Shown: piece after piece, positions 53,470-61,640 of the stretch
Numbering within the stretch: position 1 is the first letter of the stretch
Layout: every line of letters begins with the position of its first letter
Program-made: the position numbers and the translations under genes
Assembly (NCBI GenBank): GCA_016222825.1
Contig: JACRQF010000009.1
Coordinates: 558,001-622,000, forward strand
Length of the DNA: 64,000 nt
From: Verrucomicrobiota bacterium
Lineage (GTDB): Bacteria; Verrucomicrobiota; Verrucomicrobiia; CAIQCK01
Direction of reading: 5' to 3'
Notes under the pieces: generated by a model
Database searches by the model: none
What the model was told of the DNA's origin: nothing
Seen by the model: the letters and a program-made list of their open reading frames with translations, nothing else

Positions 53470-54929
53470 GGCTTTGCTGCCTGCCAACCGGCTTTCATCT
53501 GCTCACCGAGCTTCGCAACCAGCTTTGCATGTTCCGGCTTGTCGGCGACGTTCTCGTTCTCCTGCGGGTCGGTCTGGTGGTCGTAGAGTTCGCGCGCAAC
53601 GATCTCGCCGGCCTTGTTCTTCCACTCGACGTAGCGGTAACGGTCGGTGCGCATCGCGGTGCCTTGGTTCCCGCCTTTCGGATACTCGCTGAACGCGGCC
53701 TTCTTCCACGGGCGCTTCGGATTGTCGAGCAATGGCTTGAAGCTCGTGCCTTCGACGCCCGGCGACGGCGGCAGGCCGCAGAGGTCGGCCAGCGATGGAA
53801 AGATGTCCACGAACTCAACGAGCGCCTTCGTCTTTTGTCCCGCGGTCTTTTGGCCCGGCACGGCGACGAGCAGCGGCGCGCGCGTGGCGCCTTCGTAGTT
53901 GTTGTGCTTGCCGCCCCACCAACTGTGCTCGCCCATGTAGTAGCCGTGGTCGCCCCAGAAGACGATGAGGGTCTTCTCACGCAGGCCGAGCCGGTCGAGT
54001 TCGTCGAGCAGCCGGCCGATGCAGGCGTCCACATAACTGATCGCGGCAAGGTAGCCGTGCAAACACTGGCGGCCGAACTCTGGCGTGATGACGCGGTCTT
54101 TCGGCACGTTGCTATACCAGTAGAAGTCGTCGCCGGATTTCGCGGCGAACTCGGGCGCGTTCTTCGGCGCGAATTGGTTCGGCGGCAGCGGGATGTCTTC
54201 GCGGCGGTAGAGGTCCCAGTATTTCTTCGGTGCGACCCACGGCACGTGCGGGTTGGCAAAACCGACTGCGAGGAAGAACGGCTGCTGCGGTTTCGCAGCC
54301 AACTCGCGCATCGCGCCGAGAGCTTCGCGTGTCGTATCGCCATCAAGCAGGTCGTCGTCGGCCAGGTCGGGCGCTTCGAACGCCGGCCCGCGGAAGATCG
54401 GCAGCTTCTTGCCCTGCTTCGGGATTGGCTCGCCGCGCGCTTTCATATCCGCGACCATTTTCTTCACCAACGCCTGGCTCTCCGGCCCATAGCGCGGCGA
54501 TTTGGAATGCCATGGCGGCTGGCTCCACGACGCCGGGTCGTCAATGCCGACGTGATAGACCTTGCCGAGGCTGCGCGTGAAGTAGCCGTTGTTCTTGAAA
54601 TGCTGCGGCAGCGTCACGATGTCGGGCATCGTCTCGCGCAGGAACGGGCCGATTTGGTAGATCTTCGTCGTCCACGGATGACGACCGCTCAGAAGCGAGA
54701 TGCGCGACGGCGAGCAGAGCGCCTGCTGGCAGAACGTCCGCTCGAACACAATCCCGCGCGCGGCAAGCCGGTCGAGGTTGGGCGACTTCACTAGTTTGTC
54801 ACCGTAGCAGCCGAGCTGCGGCCGCATGTCGTCGGAGGCGATGAAAAGGATGTTGAGTTTCTCGGCGGCGTAGAGCCAGTTCGTTGCCGCCAGTCCAGCC
54901 AGCAAGAGGGCCTTGAGTCCGTGTTTCAT
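53466..54929 (-). CDS. Secreted sulfatase (iduronate-2-sulfatase-like)
   Basis: 487 residues, signal peptide 1-22. Active-site blocks: FIASDDMRPQLGCYG, formylglycine motif C72-S-P-S-R, LGKVYHVG, VGFANPHVPWVAPKKYW and VFWGDHGYYMGEHSWWG. Its ATG overlaps the stop of a small upstream ORF (ATGA), and its stop overlaps the GTG of the double sulfatase (GTGA), so it sits in a translationally coupled chain. Paralog of the sulfatase at 45572-47068. Confidence 0.94.
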   Translation of the reverse strand: MKHGLKALLLAGLAATNWLYAAEKLNILFIASDDMRPQLGCYGDKLVKSPNLDRLAARGIVFERTFCQQALCSPSRISLLSGRHPWTTKIYQIGPFLRETMPDIVTLPQHFKNNGYFTRSLGKVYHVGIDDPASWSQPPWHSKSPRYGPESQALVKKMVADMKARGEPIPKQGKKLPIFRGPAFEAPDLADDDLLDGDTTREALGAMRELAAKPQQPFFLAVGFANPHVPWVAPKKYWDLYRREDIPLPPNQFAPKNAPEFAAKSGDDFYWYSNVPKDRVITPEFGRQCLHGYLAAISYVDACIGRLLDELDRLGLREKTLIVFWGDHGYYMGEHSWWGGKHNNYEGATRAPLLVAVPGQKTAGQKTKALVEFVDIFPSLADLCGLPPSPGVEGTSFKPLLDNPKRPWKKAAFSEYPKGGNQGTAMRTDRYRYVEWKNKAGEIVARELYDHQTDPQENENVADKPEHAKLVAKLGEQMKAGWQAAKP

Positions 54930-55093
54930 TTCTTCTTTTTCTTTCCACCTTTCGGCTGGTCGAGTTTCTTCAACTCATTCGTTGGTGTGGCCGTTGGCGA
55001 TCAACGCTGGATTTTGCGCTCGCGTGCAGTGATCGCGGCGAACAGGCGCAAGTTCGCCAGACGTTGCGAGAGTTTCGGCGGGAGGTTGTTCAT
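54926..55093 (-). pseudogene. Small ORF with in-frame TGA and sulfatase-like Lys-rich tail
   Basis: From ATG 55093 the frame encodes 30 residues (NNLPPKLSQRLANLRLFAAI...), then TGA at 55003-55001, then 24 further codons ending TPTNELKKLDQPKGGKKKKK and TGA. The tail is nearly the same as that of the sulfatase at 56943-58367 (AEELKKMDQPKGGKKKKK); in that protein the residue aligned to the TGA is Trp (AKWAPPS). The final TGA overlaps the next sulfatase ATG as ATGA. A remnant of a larger gene, or a short gene with a nonsense codon. Confidence 0.6.
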
Positions 55094-55111
55094 CAATGAC
55101 CTGTTCCTTTA

Positions 55112-56779
55112 TTATCGTGGCCCGCCGGGGCGCGAGGGGCTGCGAAGCGAATTCCCAGCAGTCGGCGCCGGGAGCACAGAGACGAGGATCGCCGTGTCAG
55201 GAGTCTTGCCGGAGTAGAAAGCGAGGTAGTGTGTGCCCCTGATCGTGGTGGCGTTCACATTGCCCGCATCTATCGTGTTCTGACTACCCGTGGCGACCGC
55301 CTCGGAAGTAGGCCAGTTGAGCGGATTGCCAAACACGCTGTCTGGTTCAACGACTCGACGCCGAAGGATACCGCCCCTGCCACGCTGATAGTAATAGTTG
55401 CTCAGCAAACCGGTTTTGGCGTCGAGGATCAGGCTCGGTGTGGAGATAAGGACATCGCCGATGTTTGTTTGCGCGCGCGTCCACGTCGCACCGTAGTCCG
55501 ATGATACCATCTGGAATTGAGATCGCGTCGAGGACGAGTCCCCAAGCTCTGTCCGTGCGACGGCGAGAATCCTGCCATTGCCAAGATGGACAGCGGATGG
55601 CTCGGTCGGCCACTGTGCTTTGGTCAGCCCGGACTCGATGGTGGTCTGTGTCCAGGTTGCGCCGTTATCACTGCTGGTCAGCGTGCCCCACGAGTGACTC
55701 GGGCCATCGTCACCGTAGTTCCCTGCGAACCACAGTGCCATGAGCCCGACCTTTGGGACCGCGAAGACGTCGGTGATCTGCACGGGGGTCACGGCGAGCT
55801 TCGGCGTCGCCACGAGCGCGAACGTCACCCCATCCGTGGTGCGGTAGAGGTCGTGGAGCCACTCCTTTCCGACTCGACGCACCCAGAGGAGCATCGCCCC
55901 CGTGGAATCCAGCCCCTTCCCGACGGCGACATCGCCGTAGCCCGGCGTGTTGGCGACCACCGTTTCAGTCGTCCACGTTTTTCCGTTGTCCGAGGATGTG
56001 CGCGCGTAAACAGCGCGGGCGTCTTCGCCGATCGTGTGCGACGCGCCTCGGCTGTAAACGCAGACCAGCTTCTCACCGATGGCCTGAATCATCGGCCACG
56101 AGTTGTAGCCGCTCACGTTTCGCACGACATGCGGCTTCGCGAGAGCGTCCAGCGGCGTCACCTTGACCATAGCCAGGCCCGTAGGGCTGGTGAACGTGTC
56201 GGCGGGATCGCCAGGCTCCCGCTGAACACGCACACACAGGGGCGCGTTCGGCTCCACTGGGTAGTAAGACTCCAGGACGATGGTCCGAGTGTAGAGCGGC
56301 GCGGCGGGAAGCGCGGTTCGCACAGGATTGCCTTGATAGTAGCGAGCCGTGAACGGGGCATCCTCCACCATCTGCGACAGGTGGACCCTATAGACATCCT
56401 CATAACTGGGGCTCGTCGCCGCGTCCGTCGTGGTCACGACGATCTCGACCTTCACGGCGGCACACCCGCTGGGGAGACCGGACACAAGGCCGGCGACAGA
56501 CTGCCCGACGGTGCCCCCCGACAATGACCAGACCGGGATGTGCGTGGAGCCGCTCGACATGAGCACGAGCGAAGGTTTGCCCGTCGCGATAGACATGTTG
56601 TTCGCGGTCAGGCAGATCGGGGACTTCTCCCGCCTACCATGAATTCGCTTTTCAGCCCCTCGCGCGCCATCCTCGACAGCCGCCTGAGTTTTTTCGCCGG
56701 GTGAATTGACAGGAAAGCTCGCCCCGAAGCTGGTGATGGTGGAAGCAAGCAGCGCAATGTGTAGGATGATTATTCGCAT
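55112..56779 (-). CDS. Secreted BNR-repeat sialidase-like protein
   Basis: 555 residues from ATG 56779 with signal peptide 1-20. Residues about 45-190 form a beta-rich N-terminal module (ANNMSIATGKPSLVLMSSGS, VWSLSGGTVGQSVA, YTRTIVLESYYPV). A six-bladed propeller about 200-540 carries Asp-boxes SSDNGKTW, SSDNGATWT and SSDYGATWT, as in exo-sialidases and other BNR proteins. The catalytic Arg triad of true sialidases is not evident. Codon and base use look a little different from the neighbours. Lies in the minus-strand sulfatase region. Confidence 0.8.
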   Translation of the reverse strand: MRIIILHIALLASTITSFGASFPVNSPGEKTQAAVEDGARGAEKRIHGRREKSPICLTANNMSIATGKPSLVLMSSGSTHIPVWSLSGGTVGQSVAGLVSGLPSGCAAVKVEIVVTTTDAATSPSYEDVYRVHLSQMVEDAPFTARYYQGNPVRTALPAAPLYTRTIVLESYYPVEPNAPLCVRVQREPGDPADTFTSPTGLAMVKVTPLDALAKPHVVRNVSGYNSWPMIQAIGEKLVCVYSRGASHTIGEDARAVYARTSSDNGKTWTTETVVANTPGYGDVAVGKGLDSTGAMLLWVRRVGKEWLHDLYRTTDGVTFALVATPKLAVTPVQITDVFAVPKVGLMALWFAGNYGDDGPSHSWGTLTSSDNGATWTQTTIESGLTKAQWPTEPSAVHLGNGRILAVARTELGDSSSTRSQFQMVSSDYGATWTRAQTNIGDVLISTPSLILDAKTGLLSNYYYQRGRGGILRRRVVEPDSVFGNPLNWPTSEAVATGSQNTIDAGNVNATTIRGTHYLAFYSGKTPDTAILVSVLPAPTAGNSLRSPSRPGGPR

Positions 56780-56942
56780 GTGCTGAGTCCTTGTGGGCGA
56801 TAACAATCCTGATTCAGTCCGTCAGGGCTGGAAGCAGGCCGTGTGCAGATCCGGTTCGAAAACTCCCGCGCGCCTCGTGCCGCTGGCTGCTTTGCTTCCG
56901 GTGTCGTGCGCATCGGCGGCATTCTCGCTGTCCAACCGCCTT

Positions 56943-58367
56943 TCATTTCTTCTTTTTCTTTCCGCCTTTCGGCTGGTCCATCTTCTTCAACTCCTCCGCT
57001 GATGGCGGCGCCCACTTGGCAGGCTTGGGGTTGTCCACTATCAGCGGCAGGTCGTCGCCGAACTTCTGCTGGGCTGCTTTGAGCTTCGTCATCATCTGCT
57101 CAACGCGCGCGGCCTGCGCGGGATCGTTGGCGAGGTCTTTCATCTCTTCGGGATCGTTCTTCAGGTCGAAGAGCTGCGTCACGTTGACTTCGGGATAGCG
57201 GATGATCTTCCAGCGCCCGTCGCGCCATGCGCGCTGGAGATGGCGGTAGGCGAGGAACAGATCGCTTCGCACCGTTTTCTTCTGGCCGGCGATGACCGGC
57301 TTGAAGCTGCGACCGTCAATGCCCGCTGGTATCGGCCCGCCGACGAGGTCGCAGATGGTCGGGTAGATGTCGAGCAGGTAGATGAGCGCGTCGCTACGGC
57401 CCTTCGGGATGCCGGGGCCGGCGAAGATGAGCGGGGATTTCATGCCGGCGTCGTAGAGGTTTTGTTTGCCGAGCAAGCCGTGACTGCCGACGGCGATGCC
57501 TTGGTCAGCGGAGAAGATGACGATGGTGTTGTCGAGCTGGCCAAGTTCCTTGAGCGTCTGGAGGATGCGGCCCATGTAGGCGTCCATCGCGGTGATGACA
57601 GCGTAGTATTCGTGCAGCGTCTGGCGCAGGTCGGACTCGGTGCGCGGCCACGGCAGCAGTCGCTCGTCGCGAATGATCATGTCGCCGTTGTCGAACGGGT
57701 GCATCGGCAGCCAGTTCTTTGGCAGCGGCACTTGATCGCGCTGGTAGAGGTTCATGTAGTTGCCAGCGGCGACGCGCGGGTCGTGCGGATTCGCGAACGC
57801 CAGATACATGAAGAACGGCCGGGTGTCCTTGCGCTCCTTCAGGAACTTCACCGTGTCGTCCGAGATCATCTTGCCCGGCTCGCCGCAGGTGCGGTCGAGG
57901 TTCTCGTTGATGTAGAGGTCGTGGTCGAACTTCGCCTGGATGAGCGGCGCGGTGTTGCCTTTCTTGCCTTGGTGATACGTGAGGTAGCCGGCATCCTTCA
58001 TCGAGAGCGGCCAGTTTGGCGCGTCGCCGGGGGCGATGGAGCCTTTGCCGCCCTTGCCGCCGGGCGGAACAAACTCTTTCCACCGGAAAAACGCCTTGCC
58101 GCTGAGCAGCATGTTGCGGCTCGGCGTGCAAACGGCGGCCGAGTTGCCGCCGAGGCAGTAGGCGTTGTTGAAGACAAAGCCGCGTTGCACGAGCGAGTCG
58201 AGGTTCGGCGTCTTGACGAACTTGTTGTCGAGCGCGGCGATAGAGTCGGCGCGCATATCGTCGGCGAAGAGGAAGAGAACGTTGGGCTTGGTTTCAGCGG
58301 CGCGCGCCCCGATGACGAGGCCCAGAAACGCGCCAGCGAGGAGGAGTCGGGCGAGTTGCGGTGTCAT
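56943..58367 (-). CDS. Secreted sulfatase
   Basis: 474 residues from ATG 58367 (ATG 58376 adds three residues). Signal peptide 1-24. Blocks: NVLFLFADDMRADS, formylglycine motif C80-T-P-S-R, YLTYHQGKKG, LAFANPHDPRVAAGNYM and IVIFSADQGIAVGSHG. Ends in a Lys-rich tail (GGKKKKK). A sulfatase of the same broad S1 family as those at 45572 and 53466 but of a different subgroup (choline-sulfatase/arylsulfatase-like). Sixty-seven bp downstream of the next operon. Confidence 0.94.
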   Translation of the reverse strand: MTPQLARLLLAGAFLGLVIGARAAETKPNVLFLFADDMRADSIAALDNKFVKTPNLDSLVQRGFVFNNAYCLGGNSAAVCTPSRNMLLSGKAFFRWKEFVPPGGKGGKGSIAPGDAPNWPLSMKDAGYLTYHQGKKGNTAPLIQAKFDHDLYINENLDRTCGEPGKMISDDTVKFLKERKDTRPFFMYLAFANPHDPRVAAGNYMNLYQRDQVPLPKNWLPMHPFDNGDMIIRDERLLPWPRTESDLRQTLHEYYAVITAMDAYMGRILQTLKELGQLDNTIVIFSADQGIAVGSHGLLGKQNLYDAGMKSPLIFAGPGIPKGRSDALIYLLDIYPTICDLVGGPIPAGIDGRSFKPVIAGQKKTVRSDLFLAYRHLQRAWRDGRWKIIRYPEVNVTQLFDLKNDPEEMKDLANDPAQAARVEQMMTKLKAAQQKFGDDLPLIVDNPKPAKWAPPSAEELKKMDQPKGGKKKKK

Positions 58368-58434
58368 GGGCGGCATTAAACCCGCGCGGGCCGCTTTTGT
58401 CACGCGGCAGTTTAGAGTGTTTGCTGTGGCAGCC

Positions 58435-59601
58435 TCAACGATTAGGCGAAGACTCCTTCGCGGCTGCGTTACCGAGATTGTGCCACAGGTCCAGTCGCGG
58501 CCGCAGAATGAATCGTCCGCTCACCGTGTTCCAAGAGTCGTTGGAGTTCTTGCCGGTGAAAACGAGTGTGAAGCGCGCGCCGTCGGTGCTCAGCCACTTG
58601 GCGGGGAAGTTCCAGTAGAATGTCGAGACCTCGACATGACCGGCGCCCCAAGCATCGTCGTAGGCCACCGTTGTCCACGGTCCCCACGGCTCCGGCGCGT
58701 CGAACAAGCCGAACTTGCCGGCATGTGTTGCGCCGTGCTCGGTGCTGAGGAAATAGCGGCGCAGGCCGGCGTTGTGGCACACGCTCAGGTTCCAGCCGAC
58801 GCCGTTGGCATCCTCGAACACCGGCCGTTTGTCGGCGAGGCGCGCCGACCATGCCGGTTTGCCGGCGGCGTCCAGCCCGGCGAAGAACTCGTAGCGGCTG
58901 CGGTCGAGGATGGACTGCTTTGGCACGCGCGAGAGGTAAACGCGGCCCGGCTTGTGAACGTCGAAGCCGTAATTTCCCGTGGGTGAGTCGCCGGGTCCCC
59001 ACGTGGGATGGATGTAATAACTATAGATAAAGCCATCGCGCGCCCCGGCGTAGTCGCGGCCAAAATTAAGGAACGTGGGGATGCTCAAACCCTCCTCGAA
59101 GCGGAAACTCCAGTCGGCCAGTTGCCAGTGCGCGCCCTTGTCCGTTGAACTGGCAATCTGACAGGACCGAAGATGCCTGGCGGGCTGGCTGGCGACCCAC
59201 ATGTAGAGCGTGCCGCCGACGCTCAAGATGCCGTAGCTCTTGCCGTCGAATTGCGCGGGATTTTCCGGCTGGAAGCCGCCCCAGACATTCTTGCCGCTGT
59301 AGCTGGCGGCGTCGCCTTCGATGCGCGCCACGCCAAGCGTGACGCGGCCTTTCTTGTTGTCACCGCCGAAGCCCCCGCCGTCGCCCCAAGCGGCGTAAAG
59401 TTGGTCGTCGTCCGCCCACGTCGTCGGCCAGTTGTCGCTGCCCGGCGCGAGACGCCTGTGCGTCGGGAAGTCAAACTCCACGCGCTCAATCACCGGGCTG
59501 GGCGGATACGGCGGCGCGACATTGCGGAAGGCAAACGATTCAACACCGCAGGCGAGGCCAACCGCCGCGAGCGCCAGGAATATCTGCCGGAACCTTTTCA
59601 T
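58435..59601 (-). CDS. Secreted DUF4185-like propeller protein
   Basis: 388 residues; ATG 59601 overlaps the upstream stop as ATGA. Signal peptide 1-23. Five-bladed-propeller-type repeats with SDNWPTTWADDDQLYAAWGD, GGTLYMWVASQP, FLNFGRDYAGARDGF and DAPEPWGPWTTVAYD. The same signature set recurs in the C-terminal half of the preceding serine hydrolase, so the two are paralogs. Related DUF4185 proteins are sugar-active or sugar-binding; activity unknown. Confidence 0.82.
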   Translation of the reverse strand: MKRFRQIFLALAAVGLACGVESFAFRNVAPPYPPSPVIERVEFDFPTHRRLAPGSDNWPTTWADDDQLYAAWGDGGGFGGDNKKGRVTLGVARIEGDAASYSGKNVWGGFQPENPAQFDGKSYGILSVGGTLYMWVASQPARHLRSCQIASSTDKGAHWQLADWSFRFEEGLSIPTFLNFGRDYAGARDGFIYSYYIHPTWGPGDSPTGNYGFDVHKPGRVYLSRVPKQSILDRSRYEFFAGLDAAGKPAWSARLADKRPVFEDANGVGWNLSVCHNAGLRRYFLSTEHGATHAGKFGLFDAPEPWGPWTTVAYDDAWGAGHVEVSTFYWNFPAKWLSTDGARFTLVFTGKNSNDSWNTVSGRFILRPRLDLWHNLGNAAAKESSPNR

Positions 59602-61640
59602 TTTGGCATGGCCAGTGTCGCCTTGCGGACAGAAAACGAATCGTCTCCCGAAAACACCAGATGCACTGTGCGCCCGTCGGCGCTCGTCCACTTCGTCGGG
59701 AAGCTGGCGGTCTCACCGGGGGCGACATCCCACGCGTCGGTGGCGAACGCGACCGTCCACGGCCCCCACGGCTCCGGCGCATCGTAAATCGCAAGGCCGC
59801 CCGCGAGGCGCTTGTCCTCGACCAGCATCGTGACGCACCACAGGTAGCGGCGGAGCGGCGCGTTGTAAGTGACGCCGGAACGATAGCAGCGGCCCGGACT
59901 TTCCAGCACTGCGCCGCGCTGCGCGATGTCCTTCGTCCAAACCGGCTGGCTGGACGCGTCGAGGCACTCGAAGAACTCGTAGGTCTCCACGTCGCGCAGG
60001 CGGTCTTTCGGTGCGCGAGCCAGCACCATCCGGTCGGCGCGTTCGTAGGCGCTGTCGCTGTCATGCGAATAGATATAGACGAATCCGTCGCGAGCGCCGG
60101 CGTAGTTCTTGCCGAAATTCAGGAACGTCGGGCAACCGAAGCTCTCGGTGCATTTCCAGTCGCTCCACGTCCAAGTCGCGCCGCGGTCCGCCGACCAAGC
60201 GAGTTGCGAGTTGCCCGCGTTGCGCGCCGACAAGTAGAGCACACCGTCCACCATCAACAGTCCGCTGGCTTTCACGCCGCGTTTGCCATCGCCTTTCTGC
60301 TCGATGGAAGGAGAGCGGAGATTGACGGCAGTGAAATCCGGCGGCGCGCCGCTGATCTTTGCAAGGCCGAGGCTCAACTTCTCCTGCGTGAACGGCTCGA
60401 AACCGTTACCATCACCGTAAGCGGTGTAGAGCGCATCGTCGTCGCCCCACGTCAGCGGCCAATTGTCGCTGCCTTTGGCGCGACGAATGATGGTTTCCTT
60501 CGGCGCCCAGCAGATTTCTCTAATGACCGGACTTGCCGGCTGAAGCCGGGACTCCGAACTGATGGCCGCGCAGATGGGACTAATGAAAGGTTTGAGGACG
60601 TCGTAGTGGCCGCCGTCTTTCTCGCGCGGCAACGATTTGCCGGCGCGTGCGACGACGATGTCGAGGCTGGGGATCACCACGATGAGGCTGTCGTAAAGCC
60701 CCCACGTCCAGAACGCGTCTTGAGGCACGTCGGGGAGCGTGCCGTCGTTGTTGTTCCACCACAGCAGACCATAGTGTGCCGATGTCGTGCCGCCGAAATG
60801 TCCTGGTCTTTCGACTGATTCCATCGTCGGCAGCCGCGCAACGTCGGGCGCGGTGCGACGGACGAGTTCGACAAAACTCCGTGGCAGAAGTTCGCGGTCC
60901 TTCCAGCAGCCTTCGCGCAGGTAGAGATAGCCGAAGCGCGCCATCGCCTCGACGTTGGCGCTCACGCCGGAGCCGAACTCGCGGCGCGGGATGCCGTCGA
61001 GCAAACGCGGGCGATAGGCGTTGTTGCGCCAGCGCAGATCGTCGCGACCGATGCCGATGGGGCCGAACACGCGCTCGAACATCAACTCGCACAGGTCGCG
61101 CCGATAGACGAGCGTCAGGCAGTCCGCGAGCCAGTTGGGGCCGCCGTCGCTGTAGTGCCACTTCGTGCCCGGCTCGAACAGCAGTTTGCCGAAGCCGCCC
61201 GGTTTCTCAAAACCCGCCGTCTGCGCGGCGAGCATCCGCAGCGTAATCTTGTCGAGCCAGCCGGTCTGCGCGTTCTCCTCCGGCGGTGTGCCGAAGGCCG
61301 GACAGAACTTCTTCGCCAGGTCGTCGAGCTTCACCTTGCCGTCCATGAGTGCGAGGCCGAGCGCGGTGACGCCGACAGACTTGCTGGAGGATTTCAGATC
61401 GTAAAGCTGTTTCGGGTCGCCCCACGCCATGACCTGCTTGCCGTGGCGGATGATGCAGCCGGAGCCACCGCCGGTGAGCGCGTAGTCGCGGGCCTGCGCC
61501 AGCTTCGCCTCGTTCATGCCGGCTTCTGCAGCCGTGGCGCGCGGCCAGTCTGCTGCGGGCCACGCCGGCTCCGGATTCTTGCCTTGCGCGACGATGGCGA
61601 ACACGAGCGCGAGCAAGACTGTTCCAACGCCTGCTTTCAT
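59598..61640 (-). CDS. Serine hydrolase (beta-lactamase class C-like) fused to DUF4185-like propeller
   Basis: 680 residues, ATG 61640 overlapping the upstream stop (ATGA). Signal peptide 1-20. Residues about 35-365: serine beta-lactamase/esterase fold with S84-S-S-K87, Y-S-D-G-G (second motif, Asp in place of the usual Asn) and GTTSAHYGLLWW; likely esterase or D-aminopeptidase-like rather than antibiotic resistance. Residues about 385-680: propeller with SDNWPLTWGDDDALYTAYGD, FLNFGKNYAGARDGF and DAPEPWGPWTVAF, paralogous to the next gene. Fusion suggests deacylation coupled to glycan binding or cleavage (inference). Confidence 0.88.
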   Translation of the reverse strand: MKAGVGTVLLALVFAIVAQGKNPEPAWPAADWPRATAAEAGMNEAKLAQARDYALTGGGSGCIIRHGKQVMAWGDPKQLYDLKSSSKSVGVTALGLALMDGKVKLDDLAKKFCPAFGTPPEENAQTGWLDKITLRMLAAQTAGFEKPGGFGKLLFEPGTKWHYSDGGPNWLADCLTLVYRRDLCELMFERVFGPIGIGRDDLRWRNNAYRPRLLDGIPRREFGSGVSANVEAMARFGYLYLREGCWKDRELLPRSFVELVRRTAPDVARLPTMESVERPGHFGGTTSAHYGLLWWNNNDGTLPDVPQDAFWTWGLYDSLIVVIPSLDIVVARAGKSLPREKDGGHYDVLKPFISPICAAISSESRLQPASPVIREICWAPKETIIRRAKGSDNWPLTWGDDDALYTAYGDGNGFEPFTQEKLSLGLAKISGAPPDFTAVNLRSPSIEQKGDGKRGVKASGLLMVDGVLYLSARNAGNSQLAWSADRGATWTWSDWKCTESFGCPTFLNFGKNYAGARDGFVYIYSHDSDSAYERADRMVLARAPKDRLRDVETYEFFECLDASSQPVWTKDIAQRGAVLESPGRCYRSGVTYNAPLRRYLWCVTMLVEDKRLAGGLAIYDAPEPWGPWTVAFATDAWDVAPGETASFPTKWTSADGRTVHLVFSGDDSFSVRKATLAMPK

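Noticed and set aside
49597..53487. A single protein of about 1,296 residues joining sulfatases and glycosidase
   Set aside because: It arises from the frameshift at 50881-50889; about 75 residues in the middle are out-of-frame sequence, and a signal peptide plus ATGA overlap marks the start of the separate glycosidase.
59598..61640. Antibiotic-resistance beta-lactamase
   Set aside because: The SxxK motif fits the serine hydrolase superfamily, but the second motif is Tyr-Ser-Asp and the protein is fused to a propeller inside a glycan operon, so an esterase-like role is more likely.
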